DNA of 64,000 bases from Bugulina stolonifera (taxonomy: Eukaryota; Bryozoa; Gymnolaemata; Cheilostomatida; Bugulidae). The stretch's first letter is position 1. The number at the start of each line of letters is the position of its first letter. Under the pieces are notes generated by a model. It was not told where the DNA came from. It saw only the letters and a list, made by a program, of their open reading frames with translations, and made no database searches. Shown piece after piece: positions 22,801 to 34,200 of this stretch. The stretch is from contig OW285193.1 in NCBI GenBank assembly GCA_935421135.1, positions 16,416,099 through 16,480,098 on the forward strand, given 5' to 3'. Both the position numbers and the translations under genes were made by a program.

Positions 22801-25741
22801 TGCTGTGGTCCCATGTCTCCCCATTTGTTGGCTACTTGTTACTAGGAGGCTGCATTGCCCTGTTTCTCAGGAAAATATAAATTTTAATTTATTCAGAAAC
22901 AAGATTTTTTGCAAGTTGATATGTGAATATTTCACCACAACATGTCAGGCAAAGGTATTGCAGTTCCCCATAAATCTTGCATAGATTAATATGTTGATAC
23001 AAAACTAAGTCCATAATATTACGGATCCTGGACAGCTCAGGATAACGAGAATGTTGTAACAGGATAAGAATTGGTTAGTTGGCTACTTGTAATTCATAAG
23101 TTCATTCTATGTAAGAAAAGCAGACCATCAAGTTCTACACTATCCTCTATGTGTATCGAAAACATAAAATAGACTGAAGTTCTGAGCCGTTTTACTGAAG
23201 ACCAACATATTTCCATAACTCCACAGTCTTAAAAGTGTATTTTTTCACATCTCTCTGTGCCCCACTGAGAACTCAAGACCATTTTTAGTTAGCTGTATCC
23301 AGTAACTACTGAACTCACTAGATCTCACCAGATCTCACCAGATCTCACCAGATCTCACCAGATCTCACCAGATCTCACCTAGAAAGTAGCTTAAAAGATG
23401 ATTGTTATTAATTTGTTCTGTGTCTCTTTATTTAAAATAACACTTTAGTTAGTATTGATAGAAAAATCTTTCCAATTTATCTTCAGAGTTTTACACAATC
23501 TTGCCAATACGGTCAAGACCTGACACAAGATGTACATGTGGCAGTGCAATTCATGGTGACATTGGCCCAATATAATTGCAGGCCATCAAGATATCAGTGG
23601 GGTACTAAGACTAGGGTGCTAATGTTGTTATTTGCTATTTGTGACCCCATTTTCTGTCAGAATCCACACAGGCATCCTTTTGAATTTTGTATTCATTTGT
23701 GCTACTTTGCTGAGTTACCCTATCATGTTTTATGTGCAATACATGTGAAGATAACTCCGGAACACGCTGTACTTGTAGGCTAGTGGAGTAGAGTGTCTCT
23801 CAGATATCCTGAGTGCTGACAGATATACAGAGATGGTGAGATCTGAGGCAGCCGGAGTTGTAGCTCAGATCACTTCACCGAACCTCGACCACTATCAGCA
23901 CATTAACGGTTTCATTGAACACATGGAGGACCTAGTACGATCCCTTACAGGTTAGTCAAACTAGTAGTAGTATATAATAATGTATAATGTATAGCATGAC
24001 TTCTGTGAAAGTTGAACAGAATTTTAATCTGTTTATACTACAATGTACATCAATTCAGGCTGAAGCTAACAAAACTTTCAGCCCAACATTATCTAAAACC
24101 CTTGTGATGTACAATCAATACATAAAAACAGCACAATTTTAAATGAAATAAGTTCAGCGCCCTTTTTTGAATAGATGGCCGTGTTGTTAGTAGGACTCTG
24201 TTCCACCATTAACCAATTTGATTGGCTCCACACTACACACTACGCACTACATACTGGATTATGCTTGAGTTTCAGCAAAAGCAAAATTGTGTCTGATCAT
24301 GGTGTACGTGTAGAGTAAAGTGTGAACACAACCTATATTATTAGGTCAATATTTCACCTTGAGGAATATAGTAATTCATATAAAATAAAGCGGTGATGTG
24401 AATTTTTTCAAAGTTCACCTGCTGTCGTGACATGATCCTGATTGCAGCAGAATTATGGCTTATGTTACAGCATATGATCAATTCCTCACAATTCTCTCAT
24501 AAAAGCTAGAATAGGACAGGTTTGGCATTCATGTAGTTATCACCACCGAATTATATTGTCAAATAGAAGTTGTGCCCTCCTGAAATTATGTAAATGCAGG
24601 AGAGAGCAACTTCAAACTAAGACATGTGTATCAGGTATTGAATTAGAAGCAACACATCAATTCAGATTTAATTGCACTAAGTTATCTTAATTCCCTACTC
24701 ACCGATACTTGTAGGGCTGTGTCTGAATGCCTCAACCCACGAGGTATTTCTACTTGGAGCTGCAGCTATAGCAAATATAACATTCATGGACCCACTATCA
24801 TCAGATTACTTACTTCAATACCACACAGTCATGGTGCTGGTGCAGTCCTGCACTTTACAGAAAGCTGAATCTCTATTTGCCAAAGATCAGGTTGGTATAA
24901 ATGATTGAACAAAGTAGAGTGTTTTTTCCTTTTACTCAATTTTATTACAAATAATTCTGTATTATGCCATTCTTTGGTTCTTTGTTTAATGTTGTTTTAA
25001 ATCTTTATTTATCTCTTTTACAGATTGTAACTGTACTTGCCAACATGGCACAAAGTACTTCCTGTTTCACTGATATAGTAGACAATGAGGGACTTTCTCT
25101 TTTGGTCAATTTTCTCAACATTAGACCTAGCCCTAAACTAACTGAGGCTGAACTAGCTGCATGTGAGAGGGTGCATCAGAAATCTGCTATTGCCCTCACT
25201 AGGTTGGCTAAAGATGGAAAAAATGCTCAGGCCATTGTCTCCAAAGGAGGTAAGAAAATAAAAAAGTAGTGTGTGCATTAAATATCTAAATTATGTTAAA
25301 ATATTCTATTGATAGAAAGTGAATTACAGATACAGTTTGCTACTTGATGTTTTAGGTATGCAGAGGTTGGTTCAACTGTGTAAGGATGCAGCTGCCAGAA
25401 ATGGGAGTGATGTGGTTCTAGTGGCAGCATTGGTAAGGACTTCTAAGATATTAGAAATGATCGTTACTAAGAGAGTAGCAGTTACTAACTTTGCTATACA
25501 GTCTCACTGGAATCAGGGCACTTTAAGATACAATTATCTTGGGCAATTTATTGCTTCAGAGTAATAGCCAGCAGTTTTGTATAACTATTTCTTCTGTTTA
25601 TAATTGTAGGCAGCCCTGAGAAAGCTAGTATCTGTGTGTGGTGATGGTCAGCTATCCCCATCTGATGTCAGACAGCTTGTTCAACCCAAGATAATAGACT
25701 CCTACCTCATGTGCTCTAAACATAATGAGAGTTTTGTGTAG
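13801..25741 (+). CDS. Inscuteable spindle-orientation adaptor
   Basis: Thirteen exons: 13801-13825, 16073-16175, 18037-18191, 18813-18876, 19448-19571, 20773-20825, 21273-21504, 22208-22333, 23779-23950, 24715-24890, 25024-25249, 25356-25432 and 25610-25741. They sum to 1665 nt (554 aa) in continuous phase; vertebrate INSC is of similar length. Exon 3 holds the LGN/Pins-binding segment WLQDLRLTTESECM (from about residue 55). Exons 7-13 form the armadillo-like region, with strongly INSC-like stretches EGGIHRLFDLCREDILE, LLGAAAIANITF, IVTVLANMAQ, ACERVHQKSAIALTRLAKDG and LVQPKIIDSYLMCS. The protein ends NESFV, the PDZ-binding tail of the family. Known role: it links Par3/Par6/aPKC to LGN-NuMA-dynein to orient the mitotic spindle. 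Exon 4 was placed at 18813 because the upstream AG options give a stop or a poorer acceptor. Exon 1 is the least certain. Confidence 0.93.
15259..15347. mobile_element. Short MITE-like inverted-repeat element in Inscuteable intron 1
   Basis: An 89-bp segment starts with TAGCCTGGGTTCC and ends with its exact reverse complement GGAACCCAGGCTA. The flanks carry a short direct repeat: CATGAGT sits directly before the left end and again 3 bp after the right end. This fits a small non-autonomous DNA element with a 7-bp duplication, or chance similarity. Confidence 0.4.
18488..18629. repeat. Two abutting perfect palindromes in Inscuteable intron 3
   Basis: Palindrome A covers 18488-18565: two perfect 38-nt arms around a 2-nt centre. 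Palindrome B covers 18566-18629: 64 bp with perfect 32-nt arms and no spacer. They touch without a gap. Both could extrude as cruciforms or fold as hairpins in the pre-mRNA. No protein, tandem repeat or target duplication accompanies them. Confidence 0.95.
19590..19870. repeat. 9-bp minisatellite after Inscuteable exon 5
   Basis: About 30 copies of a 9-bp unit (TGTAGCAAC and variants TGTAGTAAC, TGTAGCAGC) begin about 20 bp inside intron 5, just after the donor GTAAGTAGCG. The unit repeats GTAAC/TGTAG motifs resembling the donor flank. Open frames here (Cys-Ser-Asn on plus, Leu-Leu-Gln or Ala-Thr-Val on minus) follow from the 9-bp period and are not genes. Confidence 0.85.
23319..23380. repeat. 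10-bp tandem repeat in Inscuteable intron 8
   Basis: About six copies of AGATCTCACC. Confidence 0.85.
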
Positions 25742-26122
25742 CATATTATGTTTATAATTATGTAACATTTTTTGGAGATTTTGCTGCATGCAACTGTAAA
25801 ATGTTATAGGATATTAACTTGGTAGTTTTACTATTTCAAAATTTATTTTTATACCTTACAAGATGGCAGATTAGCTATTTAAATACATTATTTATATTTT
25901 ATCACAAAATTATGTACAAAACTAACACAACTAATTACATTACATGATCTAATATGTTAGGGTAACAGATGTATAGGAAGGAAAACCAAACAAAACAAAA
26001 GATAAGTGATATGTTTGGGTGTAAAATTAAGGCAGTAATTATAGCAGTTGTTGGTGCATAGAAAGTGTATATTATAATTAATAGAAAAAATAATACATAA
26101 AATAATACAAAAAATAATACAT

Positions 26123-28727
26123 AGCTATGAATAGTATCAACTTGACTGACACTGATTGGTTAATTAGAGATGAACAAGCTCCCAGTGCTGGCTGCAGCAG
26201 TGTGGATCATATTTGGAGTTGTCCTCTCCTATCTGATAATGATGTATAGTAACTTGATTGTGGGCAGATGATAGTGAATGATGGAGTATCACAGTATATC
26301 TACTCATCACTTGAGAGTTATCTCCCTTTAAACCACGTGCTGGAGTGTTACACAGCTACTGGATGCAAGTATTTGATATACACTGATACCATGTGTAGTA
26401 GAATATGTAACTCTATCCCTAAACACTAGTAGATGTATCAGGTAACAGCTAGACTCTGTACAGTTTCCTAGAGCTGTGTTCTGATTGGATGAAACAACAT
26501 ACGGTCATGATGAACCTTGCATGATGGAACTAGATGATGCTAATTAAGTATCAGTGGTCAATGGACATGCTCACGAAACCAGTACATCACAACCTAGTCA
26601 AAAAGAGGGGGAGTACATAGAGGAGATTTCACTAAATAATTGTCTTTTTATCTGTATCTTGAGCAAAGTTTGTAACCAGCAAATTCACAGCTAAAACAGC
26701 AATTATCTTGGGGAAATCCCCGTAGTTAACTGTACTTGGTTTTGGGGACACCCCAAGTAGTTAGGTGTAATTATGTTTAGGCATGCAAGTTATACAGATG
26801 CCATAGATATCTGTAATTATCTTGGGGAAATCCTCAAGTAGCTAATTAATTATTTTTTGACAATATACTGGAGATGCAAGAAGTTATACAAAGGCTACAG
26901 TGTAATTATTTTGGGGAAATCCCCAAGTAGATAACTAATTGCTTTTGATAACATACTGGAGATGCAAGAAGTTATACAAAAGTTACAGTGCAATTATCTT
27001 GGGGAAATCCCCAAGTAGATAACTAATTGCTTTTGATAATATACTGGAGATGCAAGAAGTTATACAAAAGTTACAGAGTAATTATCTTGGGGAAATCCCC
27101 AAGCAGATAACTAATTGCTTTTGATAATATACTGGAGTTGCAAGAAATTATACAAAAGTTACAGTGCAATTATCTTGGGAAATCCCCAAATAGATAACTA
27201 ATTGCTTTTGATAATATACTGTAGCTGCAAGAAGCTATACAAAAGTTACAGTGCAATTACCTTGGGGAAATCCTCAAGTAACTAATTAATTATTTTTTGA
27301 TAATATACTGGAGTTGCAAGAAGTTATACAAAAGTTACAGTGCAATTATCTTGGGAAATCCCCAAATAGATAACTAATTGCTTTTGATAATATACTGTAG
27401 CTGCAAGAAGCTATACAAAAGTTACAGTGCAATTACCTTAGGGAAATCCTCAAGTAGCTAATTAATTATTTTTTGACAATAATTATACTGGAGATGCAAG
27501 AAGTTATACAAAGGCTACAGAGTAATTATTTTGGGAAACCCCCAAGTAGATAACTAATTGCTTTTGATAATATACTGGATATGCAAGAAGTTATACAAAA
27601 GTTACAGTGCAATTATCTTGGGAAATTCCCAAGTAGATAACTAACTGCTTTTGATAATATACTGTAGGTATAAGAAGCTATACAAAAGTTACAGTGTAAT
27701 TATTTTGGGAAATCCCCAAGTAGATAACTACATGAGTATTCTAAAATATCTATTGTTCCAACTGGCATAATGAGGAGTATTAGACACCCCTCCCTCTAAA
27801 TATACATGTAGATAGAGAGTAATGCATGCACCAAGTACTATTGTTGGTAGAGCTAACTTCTCCAAAATATCTTACCCATATTATGGGACTGCGAAATGTG
27901 TTTATGAAACCTACATTCATGAATGACGATTTACTGCCAACAGAGAAATTTTACAAACACAATATTGACTCCTAATCTGTGTGAAAAGGGAGCCATGGAT
28001 ATCAGGACTCAATCCCAGCATGGGGGAGCGGTAAATCTAAATAACAATAATTTAAATTTATAGGCCTAAACATTATTACATTTGACTACTTGGGGTTTCC
28101 CCAAGACAAAGTACAGTTAACTACCTGGATTTCCCCAAGATAATTGCTGTTTTAGCTGTGAATTTCCTGGGTACAAACTTTGCTCAAGATAAAGATAAAG
28201 GACAAATATTTAGTGGAATCTCCTCTATATACTCCCCCTCTTTTTGACCAGGCTATGGTATACTGGTTTCGTAAGCATGTCCATTGACCACTAATACTTA
28301 ACTAGCATCATCTAGTTCCATCATGCAAGGTTCACCATGACCGTATGTTGTTTCATCCAATCAGAACACAGCTCTAGGAGACTGTACAGAGTCTAGCTGT
28401 TACATGATACATTTACTAGTGTTTAGGGATAGAGTTGTTACATATTCTACTACACATGGTATCAGTGTATATCAAATACTTACATTTAGTAGCTGTGTAA
28501 CACTCCAACACATGGTTCAAAGGGAGATAACTCTTAAGTGATGAGTAGATATACTGTGATACTCCATCATTCACTATCATCTGCCCACAATCAAGTTACT
28601 ATACACCATTATCAGATAGGAGAGGACAACTCCAAATACATGATCCACACGGCTACAGCCAGCACTGAGAGCTTGTTCATCTCTAATTAACCAATCAGTG
28701 TGGTTGAAGTTGATATGATCCATAGCT
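26123..28727. mobile_element. Long-terminal-inverted-repeat DNA element (non-autonomous)
   Basis: A left arm at about 26123-26762 is matched in reverse complement by about 28084-28727 over some 640 bp with scattered mismatches. Shared stretches include ATTAGAGATGAACAAGCT, GGAGTTGTCCTCTCC, GAGTTATCTCCCTTT and ACAGCTAAAACAGCAATTAT. The outer ends begin near AGCTATG. Between the arms lie an 88-bp tandem array (about 26801-27740) and about 340 bp of unique sequence. No transposase frame is present, so it would depend on enzymes supplied from elsewhere. No clear target-site duplication was found, and arm divergence suggests an old insertion. It lies between the convergent 3' ends of Inscuteable and MAP3K4. 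Confidence 0.85.
26801..27740. repeat. 88-bp tandem array with kB-like palindromes
   Basis: About eleven diverged copies of an 88-bp unit made of a TTATCTTGGGGAAATCCCCA-type segment, GATAACTAATTGCTTTTGAT and GATGCAAGAAGTTATACAAA. Each copy starts with an inverted repeat, CTTGGGGA-AA-TCCCCAAG. At least seven copies in the array and left arm contain GGGAAATCCC, which fits the NF-kB consensus GGGRNWYYCC. Related motifs also sit at the inner ends of both inverted arms. Confidence 0.85.
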
Positions 28728-28783
28728 GCAGGTTTCACTTTACAATGGTATTCAGATTACATCTGATAGTCTATAGTTATAGT

Positions 28784-31260
28784 CTAGTGAGTTTCTGTAG
28801 ATACTTTTAGAAATGTGTGGCCAATCAAAACATTAGCTGTGCTCCTATTGGACGGTTCTACTTCAAAGCAACATGAGAGGAAATCTTGACCTTCCTGATG
28901 GAATGACTCCGGTATGGGTGGCGTGTTACCCATCCCAACCTAAAGGGTGGAGAGAAACAAACAATGTAAATGTGTACGCAGATACACAGCCATAATGCTG
29001 TAAACATGCGGATTTACATTGTATTATTGTGAGGGCACAACATAATGAGTTGAAAAATCAGCTGTTTGAATGAAGTACATCATAATTAGAGTGTTTCTGT
29101 AAGTGTCACTGGGGGTTGTACTGACACAACTCTCATGGGTGATATGGGAGTTGAACTATTATATAATTAATTGCTGACAATGCTCTAGTCACTTGTACTA
29201 GTATATCTGTATATTATAAGGTGATACAACTGCCTTACCTTGAACATAATTTGATGCATGTTGTCCATTTCGTGCCAAGGTCGTTTGCCGGTCACCATTT
29301 CAATAACGACACAACCTAAGCTCCAGATATCTGCTGCCCGGCCATGACCCTTCTGTGTGATGACTTCGGGTGCCATGAATGCTGTAGAATACAGTTAATA
29401 CTCAACTCATCACTAACTTAACTTACTATGTCCTACTATGCTGCTATGAACAAGTGCAATTTATAGATATGAGACAAAAACTCATAAAATTTCATAAATT
29501 AAATACACTTGTATATTCTATGAAACTTGAGTTCAAGTTCATCTGAGTAATTGTTTTGGAGAGAAAATACAATTTAATTAATTAGTATAATATGGGCGAC
29601 AAAAACTGTTATATCTACATGCACTCCGACTATGTCAAGAGTTAAACTGACAATGTAACTATATAGTGTGAGATGACCTGTTACTGACAATATAACTATA
29701 TAGTGTGAGATGACCTGCTGCTGACAATGTAACTATATAGGGTGAGATGACCTGCTGCTGAAAGACTGACTCTGAGACTTCACTAGTTTTAAAATAAAGA
29801 AGCTGACAGATGAGAAATATTTCACAGATATACTGACCTGCAGTGCCGACAAAGGCCACCATCTCCCCAGGTATAGTTGTGTGTTCCTTCAGCTTAGCAG
29901 AACAACCAAAGTCTCCCAGTTTTAACCTGTCTCCATCAACCATGAAGATGTTAGCACCTGGAAATATTGACAATACAACATTATTTTAATATTATTATTA
30001 TATTTTCATTTTGTAGCTTTATCCTACTACATATTGTAACAAGAGATAAACTTGAAATCTCACGTTTTATTAATATATACATTATTTCATGCAACATAAA
30101 CCAAATAATAATCATAAATACAGAAAAATAGGACTTCAACTATAGCCCCAGTTCCAGTAAATTCGCAACACTTAGACTGTGGTCCTACCTTTAATATCTC
30201 TGTGTACTATATTGTGCTCATGTAGATACTCTATGGCTATGACTAACTCCCTTGTATAACGTCTTATAAGAGACTCGGTGAGACCAATCTTTGACATTTC
30301 CTCCAAGGTGCCCTCAGCACAATACTCCATGAATATGAAGATCTCCTCCTAAACGAGAATATAGAAGATTATCATGATGTGTAGAAAGAAGAACCGAGTG
30401 ACTCCCTTTGTTGTCAGTTAGTGTAGTAACTTGCCCAAATGTCTTTTCAGGAATTGGAAATTTAAAACATCAATATTTGGAGCAAACAAGCCTTGTAAAT
30501 AATTTATTGTGACCTAATGGAAGTAAACTATTCATTTAAACCAAGATTAAGCTACTAGTAGCCTCTGTACCATACCTTGTGTACTTCAATTCCATAGTAT
30601 TTAACAAGGTTGGGATGGTTGATGCCCTCAAATGTCTTCAATTCATCAGCTATTAGCTTTATAGTCTGTACATCATTTGGCTGGAACCTCAGCTAAAAGT
30701 ACAATGCCAGATGTAGGTATTTAGGCATATCAGAATAAACTAGGAACTGTATTTCTACATCAATCTTCAACCAATTACCAAATAACATTATTACCGTACA
30801 AATCCTACCATACACCACTACAAATGAACTGCACTGTTGTAATAAGGATATTTACCTCTTTCATTGCCATCATACAGTTGGTATCACAGTTAACGGCCGT
30901 GTAGACAACTCCAAACTGTCCCTCACCTGAATAATAAAAAGGCTATTCATAAAAGCATGCAACTAGAGGAATATCATACATACTACATGAATGTACACCC
31001 CAGAGCTAGCCTTTGTTCCTATGCAAAATTAAAATAGGGAAGTTGTCTTCTTTGTTTATTTTGAGGCAACACCAACGCAATTGGTGTAAATATGGATCTC
31101 ATTCTATGAAATTAATGTACAGTAGTACAACCAACTCATATCCCAGTGCAGTAAACATATCTCTACATTGTATCTAACCAAATATAACAAATCATCACTT
31201 ACCTATTTTAGTACCTCTTTGCCACTTGAAGTTGACTTTACGTACATTGATACGCACAAA
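28784..31260 (-). other. MAP3K4 kinase-domain exons 28-34
   Basis: The domain is entered at [12 protein letters not shown] (end of exon 28). The glycine loop [11 protein letters not shown] and the lysine in MMAMKE are in exon 29. The hinge [10 protein letters not shown] and catalytic HRDIKG are in exon 31, the DFGCSAKL magnesium loop in exon 32, and the activation-segment end [20 protein letters not shown] in exon 33. Exon 34 closes with [11 protein letters not shown] and stop. All residues expected for an active kinase are present. Confidence 0.93.
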
Positions 31261-34200
31261 GTTAGTGTTATGAAGACCTTGTGTTGGATGACCTATGACC
31301 TTCTTCTCCTGCAGCATCTTATCTCTGGTTCTGTCTAGTGCGCTGACAGCTGCCTGGGATCTATCAGGAGGCAGCATGTCTGCAGGGAAAGAGGGCATCT
31401 CTACAATAATAATACATATGTAGGCATTATACATACATTAAATCATGTAATTACTGCTGTATATTATACCACACACACACATACTTAATAAGGCAAGCAC
31501 GGTGAGCTTGTAATTGGTTCATATCCTTTAATTTAATTTATTCTCCCCAGTAGGGGAGGTAGGTCGTGCTTGGAGGTACTGCAAACAGCGAGTTGGCGAG
31601 TGTCATGCCTTTATTCCAGACCAGTCACTATGGACCAGTCACTATGGATCAGTCACTATGGACCAGTCACTATGGACCAGTCACTATGGACCAGTCACTA
31701 TGGACCAGTCACTATGGACCAGTCACTATGGACCAGTCACTATGGACCAGTCACTATGGACCAGTCACTATGGACCAGTCACTATGGACCAGTCACTATG
31801 GACCAGTCACTATGGACCAGTCACTATGGACCAGTCACTATGGACCAGTCACTATGGACCAGTCACTATGGACCAGTCACTATGGACCAGTATACATACT
31901 TTCGGAAAGGTTCTCAGAGGGAGGAGATGAACATATAAAGAGTGACCAGAGGTAGAAACCGTGGTCTGCTAATTTCCAATTGAACCAAATGGCCAATCAA
32001 TACCCATCACCTTCCAATTTGGAAAAACAGGGTTTGGTGTAAACTACCACGGCCACGAGGTCAAACATTGTGTCATGATTATTTGTTTTAAGTGCAGGGC
32101 AGAGGTCCATGTGCACTGCGGAGGTAAAGTGCACTATATGCAGGAAAGACAGTCACAGCTACAGAATCTGTGAGCGGTCTTTCGCAGTCAGGGTTTGACT
32201 AACAAGGACAAGGACCAGCTAGATACAGAGTCTGATCTGACCGAGGATAGCAGTGTTGGAAATTTCATGATGTTTAAATTTTTCAGGCAACATACAAGAA
32301 AGAGCTGGTAGTCAACTGGTAATTCAGCGAAATTGGTAACAGATGATGTGTCCAGCATTATACATATTATTGCAAATGTAGTTGTCACAGAATTGGATAG
32401 CATGGACAGGCAACATAACAAAAGTAAACCCATTTTCATTTATAACAATACTTTGTAGTATTAGGAGCATTGGAAGATAGAGTAGCAGAAAGCATACATG
32501 TACATTAGTATATTACTGACATAAAGCAATTAATAGAGTGGATCTAGAAGTCAATGCCACACATGCATGTCAAACAGAGATCAGTGTGGATAAATAGAAA
32601 ACACACCAACAAAACATGTTTTGTTATTACCATGACTACTGGAAGATGGCGGGGTGACTGGACAGGTGGCATTTCTCTCCATGCTAGAGCGAGGTGTAAG
32701 CCCTGATAAATAACCATATTATGTCTATGCAATTCATAATCTCATACCTATTTTACCTACAGTTATATTTTATTACCTGTACATTATTTATTATTTAACA
32801 GATTGCTAGACCCATCACCAGGATTGACTATCTACTACTTCAACCAATTGGATAGGAGAGAGCAGCGACAGAAGACCACCATTATATACTATACACTGTA
32901 CCTGGTATAGATGGGTAAGACTGTAAGCTACTACTGCTAGACTCAGCTCTTGATCTCCAACCATCTACTCAAATTATTCATATATAAAATATTATAATGC
33001 ACAAGTGTAGACATACTTGCATTATAGCAGCTCAGTGACATTAGAATGTGAAGCGCATACAGCGTGTGTAGACAACTCTAGTAGCAGCAGCAGTAACAGC
33101 AGCAGTATTATAGTGTTCGTGATAGTGTACTGGTAGTAGTACTAGCGATAGCACTGGTAGCAGTACTAGTGATAGTGTACTGGTAGTAGCGCTAGTGATA
33201 GTGTACTGGTAGTAGTACTAGTGATGGTATACTGGTAGTAGTACTAGTGATAGTGTACTGGTAGTAGTACTAGTGATAGTGTACTGGTAGTAGTACTAGT
33301 GATGGTGCACTGGTAGTAGTACCAGTGATAGCGCTGGTAGTAGTACTAGTTATAGTGTACTGGTAGTAGTACTAGTGATGGTGCACTGGTAGTAGTACTA
33401 GTGATGGTGCACTGGTAGTAGTACTAGTGATAGCACTGGTAGTAGTACTAGTTATAGTGTACTAGTAGTAGTACTAGTGATGGTGCACTGGTAGTAGTAC
33501 TAGTGATAGTGTACTGGTAGTAGTACTAGTGATAGTGTACTGGTAGCAGTACTAGTGATAGTGTTCTGGTAGTAGCGCTAGTGATAGTACTGGTGGTAGT
33601 TGTGTTGGTGATGGAAGTGATGACCAATGGGGAGAGAGTCAGCGAGATGAGGTTAGTAGGCCCAGAAACACAAGAGTGGGACACCTGGATGTCATATAAA
33701 GTTGTCCTCACTCCCTCTGTATTCACTCCCAGGTATTCCAGCTTTTGCTATCTATTATTTTTTTACCAAACACTCGATTCCAAATCATGTTTTGCTGAGT
33801 GAAAGCCATCTATTTGCCTCAAGAAAATTAGAATGAGATAAGACAGACAAGCATACAGGCAGCATACTGGGGGCACCAGAACACACGAACAAACACCTGC
33901 TGTTATGGGGGAGTAGCTGATAGTACTTGTCACACATGCTCAACACACAGACAGCACATACTGGCAGGCAGTTCATACCGTCATGAAAAGGTGAAGGAGA
34001 GGAAGTGACATCAGAAAGCAGACAGATGTTACTGTTGATACTTCTGCTACCGCTGCTGCTACGCAACCAGCTATGACGCTGCTCTACATTACATAACACA
34101 GTACCTTATACATTGTATATACCGGGACAGAAGCTAGACTAAACCATAATGTAGATGTAGAATGATCACAGCATTCAGGTATACATACAACTGTTATAGT

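Noticed and set aside
25610..29239. Inscuteable and MAP3K4 overlapping or fused
   Set aside because: Each has its own stop, at 25741 (plus) and 28784 (minus), with the transposon-like element between.
31566..31955. Repeat proteins of [11 protein letters not shown] type
   Set aside because: A 14-bp satellite in a MAP3K4 intron read in three frames.
33526..33802. Extra MAP3K4 exon (Thr/Ser-rich frame) and frame at 33785-34099
   Set aside because: No acceptor gives the required phase 1 without shifting frame. Exons 25 and 26 join directly (CCC G|AT) with a good Ser-rich continuation.
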